From NCBI RefSeq assembly GCF_036962705.1, contig NZ_JBALOQ010000018.1, positions 62,001 through 126,000 on the forward strand: a stretch of 64,000 nucleotides of DNA, written 5' to 3'. Below, piece after piece: positions 1-7,699 of the stretch. Source of the DNA: Ferdinandcohnia sp036962705. GTDB lineage: Bacteria; Bacillota; Bacilli; Bacillales; Bacillaceae_L. The translations under genes and the position numbers were made by a program. Every line of letters begins with the position of its first letter. Position 1 is the first letter of the stretch. A model generated the notes under the pieces. It saw only the letters and a list, made by a program, of their open reading frames with translations, did not search any database and was not told the DNA's origin.

Positions 1-535
1 GTTGTAGTTGTAAATACTGTACCGCATAAGCCGTTTTTGCATCAAATATTTTCTTTTCCTTAATCAATTTAAGTGCTTCGTCCAATGTAACCTCAAGCAC
101 ATCGACAAATTCATCCTCATCCAAACCGGCTGGATTTTCAATCTTTTTTAAACCCTTTGCGATAAAAAGATGAACTAATTCATCTGCAAAACCCGGTGAT
201 GTGTAAAAAGAAATAAGCGGTGTTAATGTTTCACAATCATAACCTGTTTCTTCTTCTAGTTCTCGTTTTGCAGTGCCTTCTGGTGCCTCTCCTTTTTCAA
301 GTTTACCAGCAGGAATCTCAACAATTACTTTCTCCAAAGCTTTTCGGTACTGTTTCACCATCACAATCTTCTTATCATCAGTTAATGCAAGAACGGCAAC
401 AGCACCGGGATGTTTGATAAGCTCTCGTCTACTAGTATGTCCATTTGGCAATTCAACCTCTTCTATATGTAAATCTATAACCTTTCCCTCAAAAAGGACT
501 TCCCTACTAATTGTCTTTTCTAGTAAATGATCCAT
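1..535 (-). CDS. nudF: ADP-ribose pyrophosphatase (Nudix hydrolase), C-terminus cut by window edge
   Basis: Hydrolyses ADP-ribose to AMP and ribose 5-phosphate (known for the family). The visible part (about 178 residues) carries a complete Nudix box at residues 77-99: G-x5-E-x7-RELEEETGY, with the RELEEE acidic cluster for Mg2+. The start ATG (533-535) follows an AAGGAG ribosome binding site. It is divergent from mciZ, the same neighbour as in B. subtilis, where the gene is nudF (yqkG). The stop lies beyond base 1. The family and likely ortholog are clear. Confidence 0.93.
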   Translation of the reverse strand, partial: MDHLLEKTISREVLFEGKVIDLHIEEVELPNGHTSRRELIKHPGAVAVLALTDDKKIVMVKQYRKALEKVIVEIPAGKLEKGEAPEGTAKRELEEETGYDCETLTPLISFYTSPGFADELVHLFIAKGLKKIENPAGLDEDEFVDVLEVTLDEALKLIKEKKIFDAKTAYAVQYLQLQ

Positions 536-572
536 TATAGCCAGCTCCTTGTTCTACTAAATCTAAGTACTT

Positions 573-580
573 CATACATT
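573..580 (+). promoter_or_regulatory. Candidate SigE -10 element of mciZ
   Basis: The octamer CATACATT lies 47 bases before the mciZ start and resembles the sigma-E -10 consensus CATACANT. No convincing -35 (ATA-type) is seen at the right spacing, so this rests on the -10 alone and on the known mother-cell expression of B. subtilis mciZ. Confidence 0.3.
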
Positions 581-626
581 TTAGCATAGTTCTTTTCATT
601 TTTTATAACCCCCAAGGAGGTTTACA

Positions 627-770
627 ATGAAAATTGTGATTGGTGAAAATCGGGTAACGTTAGTCGGAAAGGCATGGGAAATCCGTGTAAAGCTGAAGGA
701 ATATAGCCGTTCCTATCAAACCGTCCAGGAGTGGATCAATCAAGGAAAGCTGAAACAGGAGAAAAGATAA
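627..770 (+). CDS. mciZ: MciZ, mother-cell inhibitor of FtsZ
   Basis: A 47-residue peptide. In B. subtilis MciZ (40 aa) binds FtsZ and blocks Z-ring assembly in the sporulating mother cell. The core LVGKAWEIRVKLKEYSR and the following VQEWI match the remembered B. subtilis peptide closely, and the position between nudF and yqkF is also the same. A strong AAGGAGG site lies just upstream of the ATG. The C-terminus (NQGKLKQEKR) is several residues longer than in B. subtilis, and the stop codon is the first part of a repeat element, so insertion of that element may have set the present end. Confidence 0.9.
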   Translation: MKIVIGENRVTLVGKAWEIRVKLKEYSRSYQTVQEWINQGKLKQEKR

Positions 771-984
771 AGTGAAACTTCAATCAGTGGGGGTTTTCCT
801 CATCCCTCACTGATTGTTAGTTGAGGCCCACATGATGTGGGTCACAAGGACGTTGCACAGGACGTGGTGTACTTAGTCTTTGTTCTTCTTATCGGGCTTT
901 TACAGGCTGTTATCCCCACTTAAACCTCTTCGTTTTCACTAAAGTTTTAAAGTGGGGATGTTACTGCCCGATAATGCGGGATAA
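766..984 (+). repeat. Structured 220-bp interspersed element, copy 1
   Basis: Starts with GATAAAGTGAAACTTC, containing the mciZ stop codon, and ends with GCGGGATAA. It contains four successive hairpins: 781-816 (CAATCAGTG with CACTGATTG), 827-841 (CCCACAT with ATGTGGG), an ACAAGGAC/GTCTTTGT stem, and an ATCCCCACTT/AAGTGGGGAT stem inside ATCGGGC/GCCCGAT. A second copy in the same orientation lies at 1997-2219. There is no ORF of note. It may be a non-autonomous mobile element or a structured RNA; the class is not known to me. Confidence 0.8.
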
Positions 985-1077
985 ACTCACTTGACTACCC
1001 CTTCAAATCATTTGTGGTTCTATCATGAAAAGGCTAAAATGTGACTAGATACAATTACAAATTCTGGAGGGGATAGT

Positions 1078-2001
1078 ATGGATAAAAGAAAAATCGGTTC
1101 TTCTGATTTAATTGTGAGCAAAATTGGACTAGGCTGCATGTCCATCGGTACGGATGAAAAAAAAGCATTACAAGTCATTGATACCGCTCTGGATATGGGA
1201 ATCAATTATTTCGATACTGCCGATTTATACGATCAAGGTCTAAATGAAGAGTTCGTTGGAAAAGCCTTGAAATCTAAAAGACAAGATATTATTTTAGCCA
1301 CTAAAGTTGGAAACCGATTTGAACAAGGAAAAGAAGGCTGGTCCTGGGATCCATCAAAAAAATACATAAAATCCGCTGTTAAGGAAAGTCTACGGCGCTT
1401 ACAAACCGATTATATTGATCTCTACCAGCTGCACGGGGGGACAATTGAAGATCATATCGACGAAACGATTGAAGCGTTCGAGGAGTTAAAACAAGAAGGT
1501 GTCATTCGTTATTATGGAATCTCGTCTATCCGTCCAAATGTGATACGAGAATTTGTAAAGAAATCTTCTATCATAAGCGTAATGATGCAATACAGCATTT
1601 TAGATCGTCGCCCAGAGGAGCAAATGCTATCCTTTTTAAATGAACATGAGGTAAGTGTCGTTGCACGTGGACCAGTTGCTAAAGGCATACTCACAAATCG
1701 ATCAATTGAAGACGCTAGTCAAAGTATGAAACAAAATGGATATCTTGATTATTCCTTTGAGGAGATTGATGCTCTGATTGCTAACATAAAGACAGATGTG
1801 TTAGGTAGTAGACCATTAACAGAAGTTGCACTGCAATATTGTTTATTTGAGGATGCTGTTGCTTCCGTCGTAACCGGTGCAAGTTCCACCCAACAAATTA
1901 TAAAAAATGTTGAAGCTGCAAATGCAAAGCCATTAACAGTAGAAGAAATTCAGAAAATCAGAAAACTTTCAAAGGCTTCGGCTTACACTTCGCATCGATA
2001 A
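1078..2001 (+). CDS. yqkF: Aldo/keto reductase YqkF
   Basis: NADPH-dependent oxidoreductase of the aldo/keto reductase superfamily, 307 residues, full length. The catalytic tetrad is visible: D46 (FDTAD), Y51, K76 (ATKVG) and H119 (YQLHG). The physiological substrate is unknown. A GGAGGGG site precedes the ATG. Its position next to mciZ and yqkE matches B. subtilis yqkF. It sits between two direct copies of a 220-bp structured element, and its stop codon lies in the first bases of copy 2, so recombination between the copies could delete the gene. Confidence 0.92.
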   Translation: MDKRKIGSSDLIVSKIGLGCMSIGTDEKKALQVIDTALDMGINYFDTADLYDQGLNEEFVGKALKSKRQDIILATKVGNRFEQGKEGWSWDPSKKYIKSAVKESLRRLQTDYIDLYQLHGGTIEDHIDETIEAFEELKQEGVIRYYGISSIRPNVIREFVKKSSIISVMMQYSILDRRPEEQMLSFLNEHEVSVVARGPVAKGILTNRSIEDASQSMKQNGYLDYSFEEIDALIANIKTDVLGSRPLTEVALQYCLFEDAVASVVTGASSTQQIIKNVEAANAKPLTVEEIQKIRKLSKASAYTSHR

Positions 2002-2219
2002 AGTGAAACTTCCATCAATAGGGTGGTTCTTCATCCCCTACTGATGGTTAGTTGAGGCCCACATGATGTGGGTCACAAAGACGTTGCCACAGGAAGTGGC
2101 GTACTTAGTCTTTGTTCCTTTTATTGGGCTTTTACGGGCAGTTGATTCCCCACTTACTATTCTTCTTGCTACTTCGAAGTTTTGAAGTGGGGATCTTACT
2201 GCCCGTTAATGCGGGATAA
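1997..2219 (+). repeat. Structured 220-bp interspersed element, copy 2
   Basis: Same order of hairpins and same end motifs as the copy at 766-984. It again begins at GATAA, which includes the upstream gene's stop codon. The first hairpin (2012-2047) differs from copy 1 by paired changes (A-T to C-G at the second pair, G-C to A-T at the ninth pair), so pairing is kept. The third stem is perfect here (GCCAC with GTGGC, ACAAAGAC with GTCTTTGT). The last stem, TCCCCACTT/AAGTGGGGA, is enclosed by ACGGGCAGT/ACTGCCCGT. Confidence 0.8.
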
Positions 2220-2230
2220 TTCTATAAATT

Positions 2231-2258
2231 AACCCCACAGAAGAATACTGTGGGGTTT
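2231..2258. terminator. Bidirectional terminator between yqkF and yqkE
   Basis: AACCCCACAG pairs with CTGTGGGGTT around a 7-base loop, followed by TTTTGG on the + strand. It separates convergent yqkF and yqkE. Confidence 0.8.
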
Positions 2259-2263
2259 TGGTA

Positions 2264-2512
2264 TTATTTGAAATCTGACCATTTGAGGCTACTATCGTTC
2301 AACAGCTCCTCAAATGACTTATTTTTTTCTCGTAGTCTTCGTTCCTCTTTTTGTCTTTCTTGCTCTTCTTCTTGCTTTTTTTGTGCCTCTTCTTTTAGCT
2401 GCTGTTGTGTATTTTTTAGCTTAGAAACAATATCCTCATTCAGTAAATCTCCAAGGCTTAGCTTTTCATCTTTCTGCTTTTTAGCAGATGGCTTTTGTTT
2501 CTTTTTAGCCAT
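2264..2512 (-). CDS. yqkE: YqkE, DUF3886-type charged small protein
   Basis: An 82-residue, very Lys/Glu/Gln-rich protein of unknown function. The start is MAKKKQKPSAKK, chosen because GGAGGG lies 7 bases upstream; a longer frame would begin upstream of that site. The middle (about residues 30-65) is a long charged helix, probably coiled coil. Its end WSDFK and its place beside yqkF match B. subtilis yqkE. Confidence 0.8.
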   Translation of the reverse strand: MAKKKQKPSAKKQKDEKLSLGDLLNEDIVSKLKNTQQQLKEEAQKKQEEEQERQKEERRLREKNKSFEELLNDSSLKWSDFK

Positions 2513-2561
2513 AGTATTCCCTCCATACGTCGACCATTTCACTCTTATTATATCAAAAAAA

Positions 2562-2588
2562 GCGAATAACCGCTTGGTGGTTATTCGC
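2562..2588 (-). terminator. Terminator of the CoA-transferase/thiolase operon
   Basis: GCGAATAACC pairs with GGTTATTCGC (7-base loop). On the minus strand it is followed by a run of seven T, 12 bases after the stop codon at 2600. Confidence 0.88.
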
Positions 2589-2599
2589 CAAAGTTGCTC

Positions 2600-3256
2600 C
2601 TAGTATGCTTCAAGTATAACGTCATTATCAATAAGAAGCTTTGGCTCAGTTGAAGTTATTATATCCCCAACTGTAAATCCTTTCGCCACCTCTACTAATT
2701 TTAAACCGTTGTCTGTAACATCAATTACAGCACGATCGGTAATAATTCGATTTACGACTCCCTTTCCGGTTAAAGGTAGAGTACATTTTGTTAAGATTTT
2801 CGCTTCCCCTTTTTTATTGACATGATCCATAATCACAATGATTTTCCTTGCACCATGAACGAGGTCCATCGCTCCGCCCATTCCCTTAATCATTTTTCCT
2901 GGAATCATCCAGTTTGCAAGATCACCTGATTCTGAAACTTCCATTCCACCAAGAATCGCAATATTGATATGTCCACCACGGATCATCGCAAATGATTCAG
3001 CACTGTCAAAATATGCTGCTCCCGGAATCGCTGTGACTGTCTCTTTTCCGGCATTAATTAAGTCCGGATCAACATTTGCTTCTGTTGGGTATGGACCAAT
3101 CCCAAGCAACCCATTCTCTGATTGGAGAACAACTTGTTTATTAGAAGAAATATAATTTGCAACAAGGGTTGGCATTCCAATGCCAAGATTTACATAAAAG
3201 CCATTTTCAATTTCTTTTTCAGCCCTTTTTGCAATCTTTTCGCGCGTATTTGTCAT
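2600..3256 (-). CDS. scoB: 3-oxoacid CoA-transferase, subunit B
   Basis: Beta subunit (218 aa) of a family I CoA-transferase that moves CoA from a donor such as succinyl-CoA to acetoacetate. The SENG motif with the catalytic glutamate is at E47 (QSENGLLG). GGGGAG precedes the ATG. It lies 14 bases after the A-subunit gene, and the pair follows a thiolase gene, so the operon can turn acetoacetate into acetoacetyl-CoA and then acetyl-CoA. The exact acyl substrate (acetoacetate or butyrate) cannot be fixed from sequence. Confidence 0.9.
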   Translation of the reverse strand: MTNTREKIAKRAEKEIENGFYVNLGIGMPTLVANYISSNKQVVLQSENGLLGIGPYPTEANVDPDLINAGKETVTAIPGAAYFDSAESFAMIRGGHINIAILGGMEVSESGDLANWMIPGKMIKGMGGAMDLVHGARKIIVIMDHVNKKGEAKILTKCTLPLTGKGVVNRIITDRAVIDVTDNGLKLVEVAKGFTVGDIITSTEPKLLIDNDVILEAY

Positions 3257-3270
3257 AGCCTTCTCCCCTC

Positions 3271-3960
3271 TTATTTAGATAATGTCAAACGTTCAATCCG
3301 CTTCTTTTGTTCTCCTACTATTAATCCTTGGACATAGATACTTGGTGTATGAATCATATTTGGGGCAAGATCGCCAATTTCATAGAGTTCTTCTACCTCA
3401 GCAATCGTGACCTTTCCTGCAGCCGCAATCATTGGGTTAAAATTACGGGCCGTCTTGTTATAGATCAAATTTCCCATCTTATCAGCCTTTTCAGCGCGGA
3501 CCAAGCTAAAGTCAGCCACAAATGCTTCTTCTAGCACATATTCCTTTCCGTTAAATACGCGGGTTTCTTTTCCTTCAGCTATTGGGGTTCCGACTCCTGC
3601 AGGTGTGTAAAACGCTGGAATCCCAGCTCCCCCTGCTCTAATTTTTTCCGCCAATGTCCCTTGGGGAACAAGTTCAACCTCAAGTTCACCGGACAAAGCT
3701 TGTCGTTCGAATTCCTTGTTTTCCCCAACATACGAACCAATCATTTTAGAAATTTGTTTGTTTTGTAAAAGTAAACCGAGTCCCCAATCATCAACGCCAC
3801 AGTTATTCGAAATAACGGTTAGATCTTTCGCCCCAGACTCAGCTAATGCTAAAATTAAATTTTCTGGGATACCACATAAGCCAAATCCACCAACCATAAT
3901 CGTGGAACCGTCATTGATTTCATTTACCGCTTCCTGAAATGAGGAATATATTTGTTTCAT
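3271..3960 (-). CDS. scoA: 3-oxoacid CoA-transferase, subunit A
   Basis: Alpha subunit (229 aa) of the heteromeric family I CoA-transferase. The family signature VGGFGLCGIPENLI is near residue 25, followed by the typical NNCGVDDWGLG segment. It lies 12 bases downstream of the thiolase gene and 14 bases upstream of scoB, so the three genes form one transcript. GGGGTG serves as ribosome binding site. Confidence 0.9.
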   Translation of the reverse strand: MKQIYSSFQEAVNEINDGSTIMVGGFGLCGIPENLILALAESGAKDLTVISNNCGVDDWGLGLLLQNKQISKMIGSYVGENKEFERQALSGELEVELVPQGTLAEKIRAGGAGIPAFYTPAGVGTPIAEGKETRVFNGKEYVLEEAFVADFSLVRAEKADKMGNLIYNKTARNFNPMIAAAGKVTIAEVEELYEIGDLAPNMIHTPSIYVQGLIVGEQKKRIERLTLSK

Positions 3961-3972
3961 TTATACACCCCG

Positions 3973-5160
3973 CTACTCGATATTTTCAACAATTGTCGCT
4001 ACACCTTGACCTCCGCCAATACATAAGGTCGCTAATCCGTAGCGTTCATTACGACGCTTTAGCTCATGAATAAGAGTAACCAAAATTCTTGCCCCACTTG
4101 CACCAATTGGATGACCCAATGCAATTGCGCCACCATTCACATTTAAAATATCATGGTTAAAATGAAGCTCACGGTCAACAGCAATTGACTGTGCGGCAAA
4201 TGCTTCATTTGCTTCAATTAAATTCATATCATTGATACTTAATCCGCACCGTTTCATTGCTTTTTGTACAGCTGCAACTGGTCCAATTCCCATAATGCTT
4301 GGGTCTACACCTGCATTTCCATTAGCCTTAATTGTAACTAATCCTTTAATGCCAAGCTCATCCGCCTTCTTTTTACTCATCACAACAAATGCAGCGGCTC
4401 CATCATTTATTCCAGAGGAATTACCTGCAGTAACTGACCCATCCTTCTTGAATGCTGGACGCAAGCCACCAAGTTTTTCAACACTTGTGCCTGCTTTAGG
4501 GTATTCATCTGTATCAAAGACAATGCTTTCTTTTTTTCGTTGTGGAATGACGACAGGCACAATTTCCTCTTTGAATTTACCTGCTTCAATTGCCGCAATC
4601 GCCCTTTCCTGACTACGTGCTGAAAAACGGTCCTGTTCTTCTCTCGTAATCTCATATTTATCGCATAAATTTTCAGCTGTAATTCCCATATGATAGTCAT
4701 TAAATGCACACCATAAACCATCTGAAATCATGCTATCAATCATCTTTTGGTCGCCCATTTTAAATCCATTTCGCGCACCCTTTAAAAGATATGGAGCCTG
4801 GCTCATATTTTCCATTCCACCAGCTACAATTACGTCAGCATCTCCAGCGATGATCGCCTGTGTTGCTAAGTGTACTGCTTTTAATCCTGAACCACATACC
4901 TTATTTATTGTTATCGCTGGAGTTTCCTGTAATAATCCAGCTTTTATAGCTGCCTGTCTTGCAGGATTTTGTCCCAAACCTGCCTGCAAAACATTCCCCA
5001 TGATAACTTCATCCACAAGCTTTGGATCCACTCCTGCCTTTTCTAAAGCCCCTTTAATAACGACTGCGCCAAGTTCCGGAGCTGGAACAGACTGCAAACT
5101 CCCTCCAAAACTACCAATCGCCGTCCTAATAGCGCTTACAATTACAACATCATTATTCAT
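3973..5160 (-). CDS. Acetyl-CoA C-acetyltransferase (thiolase)
   Basis: A 395-residue thiolase. The nucleophile is C89 in INKVCGSGLKAVH, the second active-site segment NGGAIALGHPIG is near residue 345, and the second cysteine is in LCIGGGQG near residue 380. It cleaves acetoacetyl-CoA into two acetyl-CoA, or runs in reverse. First gene of an operon with scoA and scoB, divergent from HMG-CoA lyase; AAGGAG precedes the ATG. The context points to the degradative direction in leucine and ketone-body use. The paralog name (mmgA, yhfS or atoB type) is left open. Confidence 0.9.
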   Translation of the reverse strand: MNNDVVIVSAIRTAIGSFGGSLQSVPAPELGAVVIKGALEKAGVDPKLVDEVIMGNVLQAGLGQNPARQAAIKAGLLQETPAITINKVCGSGLKAVHLATQAIIAGDADVIVAGGMENMSQAPYLLKGARNGFKMGDQKMIDSMISDGLWCAFNDYHMGITAENLCDKYEITREEQDRFSARSQERAIAAIEAGKFKEEIVPVVIPQRKKESIVFDTDEYPKAGTSVEKLGGLRPAFKKDGSVTAGNSSGINDGAAAFVVMSKKKADELGIKGLVTIKANGNAGVDPSIMGIGPVAAVQKAMKRCGLSINDMNLIEANEAFAAQSIAVDRELHFNHDILNVNGGAIALGHPIGASGARILVTLIHELKRRNERYGLATLCIGGGQGVATIVENIE

Positions 5161-5260
5161 TTCAACATCTCCTTTTACGTTTACGCTTTGTCTCCAATAC
5201 CATATATATTTCTAGACTTTTTACGAAATACCTCTTAATTTGTCTAAATTCCTATTATTC

Positions 5261-5290
5261 TTGATTTTTAGAAAAGAGCTCCACTAGAAT
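5261..5290 (+). promoter_or_regulatory. Candidate SigA promoter of the HMG-CoA lyase gene
   Basis: TTGATT (5261-5266) and TAGAAT (5285-5290) are 18 bases apart and 36 bases upstream of the start codon. Confidence 0.45.
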
Positions 5291-5325
5291 AAGAGATAAT
5301 ACTATGTTTTGCTGGAGGGGTGTCG

Positions 5326-6219
5326 ATGCAATTACCTAAGCAAGTCACGATTATTGAAGTGGGGCCAAGGGATGGGCTGCAAAATGAGAAAAGCCTAATC
5401 CCAACTGAGGTGAAGATTGATTTTATAAAAAAATTAAAAATGGCGAGCCTTCAAGAAATGGAGCTTACTTCATTTGTTTCGCCAAAATGGGTTCCTCAGA
5501 TGAAGGATGCTGAAGAAATCATTACATCCTGTATAGATGGTACCAGGAATATTGTTTTGGCTCCAAATCGGAAAGGAATTGAAAGGCTTTACGGCACAAA
5601 TTGTAAAGCTGTTGCCGTTTTTGTTGGGGTCAGTGAAAGCTTTAATAAAAAAAATATCAATAAAACGACTGCTGAAAGTATGGCGGAACTAAAACCTCTT
5701 ATTCATGAATTAAAAGAAAAAGGATATTTTGTTCGTGCATGTGTATCTACATCCTTCCACTGTCCGTATGAAGGAAAAGTAGATGAAGAAGATGTACTTC
5801 GTCTATGCTCAACATTTGTTCAGTATGGTGTTGATGAATTAAGTATTGCCGACACAATTGGAAAAGCAAATCCAAAAGAGGTTTTCACCCTTTTTTCAAA
5901 ACTAAAAAAAGAGCTGCCAAACACCTTGTTGACCGCTCATTTTCATGACACGCGAGGTATGGCGCTAGCAAATGTGTTAGCTGCACTTCAAGCCGGAATT
6001 GATCGTTTTGACACATCTGCAGGTGGTCTAGGTGGTTGCCCGTTTGCTCCTGGTGCGACTGGTAATGTTGCTACCGAGGATGTTGTGTATATGATTGAGA
6101 AAATGGGGATACCAACAGGGATCGATCTTTCAAAGCTTGTAGAGGCTGTTGATGTCATTAAACCTCACCTTACCCGGCCCATTGAAAGCAAATTTTACCG
6201 GTTACAATCAGCAAAATAA
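5326..6219 (+). CDS. mvaB: Hydroxymethylglutaryl-CoA lyase
   Basis: Splits 3-hydroxy-3-methylglutaryl-CoA into acetyl-CoA and acetoacetate, the last step of leucine breakdown. The 297-residue DRE-TIM barrel shows VGPRDGLQNE near the N-terminus (catalytic Arg and Asp), DTIGKAN, the metal-binding HFHD near residue 205, and the signature GGLGGCPFAPGATGN with the active-site Cys. The start ATG 5326 is preferred over GTG 5320, which lies inside the GGAGGGG site. The divergent thiolase/CoA-transferase operon would consume its product acetoacetate. B. subtilis has this enzyme as yngG at another locus. Confidence 0.93.
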   Translation: MQLPKQVTIIEVGPRDGLQNEKSLIPTEVKIDFIKKLKMASLQEMELTSFVSPKWVPQMKDAEEIITSCIDGTRNIVLAPNRKGIERLYGTNCKAVAVFVGVSESFNKKNINKTTAESMAELKPLIHELKEKGYFVRACVSTSFHCPYEGKVDEEDVLRLCSTFVQYGVDELSIADTIGKANPKEVFTLFSKLKKELPNTLLTAHFHDTRGMALANVLAALQAGIDRFDTSAGGLGGCPFAPGATGNVATEDVVYMIEKMGIPTGIDLSKLVEAVDVIKPHLTRPIESKFYRLQSAK

Positions 6220-6281
6220 GAATATTTTCTTTGAAAACTCCACATCCTATCCATGATTTTAAGGAAATGGAGTTGTTATCA

Positions 6282-6410
6282 TTGGCAAAACGTGACAAAG
6301 GTCGTTCTCAAAAAGGCAAACCAAATGCTGATACGACAAACAATACAATGGCTGCTGAAGAAATGGAAAAAGCCATTCACCCTACTAACCGTCAAAATTC
6401 AGAGCAATAA
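6282..6410 (+). CDS. Small hydrophilic protein, TTG start
   Basis: A 42-codon ORF read as LAKRDKGRSQKGKPNADTTN and onward, ending RQNSEQ. GGAG lies 9 bases before the TTG, and a strong terminator follows the stop by 5 bases, which makes a short independent gene plausible. It is basic at the N-terminus, acidic/amide-rich later (MAAEEMEKAIH), with no hydrophobic segment. It resembles the small hydrophilic peptides often found in spore formers, but I do not recognise the family. Confidence 0.55.
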   Translation: MAKRDKGRSQKGKPNADTTNNTMAAEEMEKAIHPTNRQNSEQ

Positions 6411-6415
6411 GAAGG

Positions 6416-6444
6416 AAACCGTACCAATATCAGGTACGGTTTTT
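6416..6444 (+). terminator. Terminator after the small ORF
   Basis: AAACCGTACC and GGTACGGTTT form a perfect stem followed by T residues. Confidence 0.88.
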
Positions 6445-6523
6445 CATATGCTATCTTGGTGCAAAATGGTAAAATTAAATCAACATCAGTTGTAATAGAC
6501 ATTTTTAGGAGGAACGTTTTTCC

Positions 6524-7441
6524 ATGAAAAGAATGAAAAAAAGCTTTATATTCCTTGGAATTCTCATCGGCTATATAGCCACAATTGGAATGATTTTTAC
6601 AAACATTGTCATGTTTATGAAAAAGAAAACCGATGATGAAATTCTTGAACGTGAATCAAGGGAGGGTCGCCTTACGTTAGATGAGGTTGAGTCTCTAAAT
6701 AAGGAGGATGTATCCATTCCATCTAAATTTGGATACACAATTAAAGGCTGGCTTGTAAAAGGATCGGATAAAAAACGATTTATTATTATCTCTCACGGTG
6801 TGACCCAAAATAAACTAAATTCTATTAAATACATGAAGCTTTTCTTGGGGCGTGATTGGAATGTCCTTATATATGATCATCGCCGCCATGGAGAAACCGG
6901 AGGAAAGACGACAAGCTATGGGCACTATGAAAAATTCGATCTTGAATCAGTTGTTTCCTGGGTGAAAGAAAAATATGGAAGTGACAGTACTATTGGTATT
7001 CATGGGGAATCGATGGGTGCTGTGACGACTCTACTATACGCTGGAATGATTGAGGACGGAGCAAATTTTTATATTGTAGACTGTCCGTTTTCCGATTTTG
7101 AAGCACAGCTGAAATATCTTTTAAAGGTTGATTATAAAATCCCTTCCCCACTTGTTCTTCCTTTTGCAAATGTCTTTCTTAAGCTTCGGGATGGATATAG
7201 TATCAAGGATGTTTCCCCCGTTTCCGTGATTCAAAATATCAAAAATCCAGTTTTATTTATTCATAGTGCTAAGGATGATTATATTTTGCCAGAAATGACA
7301 ATGGAGCTTTATAAAATGAAGGAAGGACCAAAACAGATGCTGATTGCTGAAAAAGGCAAACATGCTTATTCCTTTGCTGATAACAAGGATGCCTATGAAA
7401 AAGTGATTGATGATTTCTTAGACAAATATGTAAGGGACTGA
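6524..7441 (+). CDS. yqkD: Alpha/beta hydrolase YqkD, membrane anchored
   Basis: A 305-residue serine hydrolase. Residues 8-32 form one hydrophobic segment after a Lys-rich N-terminus, so the enzyme is probably anchored with its catalytic domain outside. The nucleophile elbow is G-E-S163-M-G (IHGESMG), with D251 or D252 (HSAKDDYILPE) and H280 (KGKHAY) completing the triad. The substrate is unknown. AGGAGG precedes the ATG. The order relative to yqkC and yqkB matches B. subtilis; in B. subtilis yqkE is next door, whereas here about 4 kb of other genes lie between. Confidence 0.88.
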   Translation: MKRMKKSFIFLGILIGYIATIGMIFTNIVMFMKKKTDDEILERESREGRLTLDEVESLNKEDVSIPSKFGYTIKGWLVKGSDKKRFIIISHGVTQNKLNSIKYMKLFLGRDWNVLIYDHRRHGETGGKTTSYGHYEKFDLESVVSWVKEKYGSDSTIGIHGESMGAVTTLLYAGMIEDGANFYIVDCPFSDFEAQLKYLLKVDYKIPSPLVLPFANVFLKLRDGYSIKDVSPVSVIQNIKNPVLFIHSAKDDYILPEMTMELYKMKEGPKQMLIAEKGKHAYSFADNKDAYEKVIDDFLDKYVRD

Positions 7442-7456
7442 TTTGTTTTTCGTCCC

Positions 7457-7699
7457 TTACCCAAGTACATCTGTAATGTCTGTTAAGTTCTCATCTATCC
7501 AAGCTAATGCAAGTTCAATCGTTTCAAATTCCTGAACCTCAAAGGTTACCTCATCCTGAAGCAACCATACATCCTTTTGTTCATGGTTTGCCCCTGCAAC
7601 GGACCAGTGCAAGAGGCTATATGGATGGTTGTCATGTAAAAAGGAAACCCATGTTTTATCTTCTGCAATATTTCGTATTGTTTTAAGCTTGGAACTCAT
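7457..7699 (-). CDS. yqkC: YqkC, DUF2552 family protein
   Basis: An 80-residue soluble protein of unknown function, read from MSSKLKTIRNIAEDKTWVSF. The conserved-looking parts are HPYSLLHWSVAG and the acidic C-terminal half. The ATG at 7699 is preferred over the GTG nine bases upstream. Its start overlaps the end of yqkB by 17 bases, so the two are translationally coupled. Confidence 0.8.
   Translation of the reverse strand: MSSKLKTIRNIAEDKTWVSFLHDNHPYSLLHWSVAGANHEQKDVWLLQDEVTFEVQEFETIELALAWIDENLTDITDVLG

Noticed and set aside
220..530. Two + strand ORFs at the left end
   Set aside because: They lie antisense to the nudF gene, which has a complete Nudix box and a ribosome binding site.
766..2219. 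Composite transposon carrying yqkF
   Set aside because: yqkF is at its usual B. subtilis position and no transposase is present; the flanking copies look like separate insertions.
2250..2603. 117-residue Ser/Cys/Phe-rich + strand ORF
   Set aside because: Antisense shadow of the Lys/Glu-rich yqkE gene; composition is the complement of that gene.
6253..6495. 80-residue ORF MILRKWSCYHWQN and onward
   Set aside because: It reads through the terminator and in a different frame from the better supported TTG-started ORF at 6282-6410.
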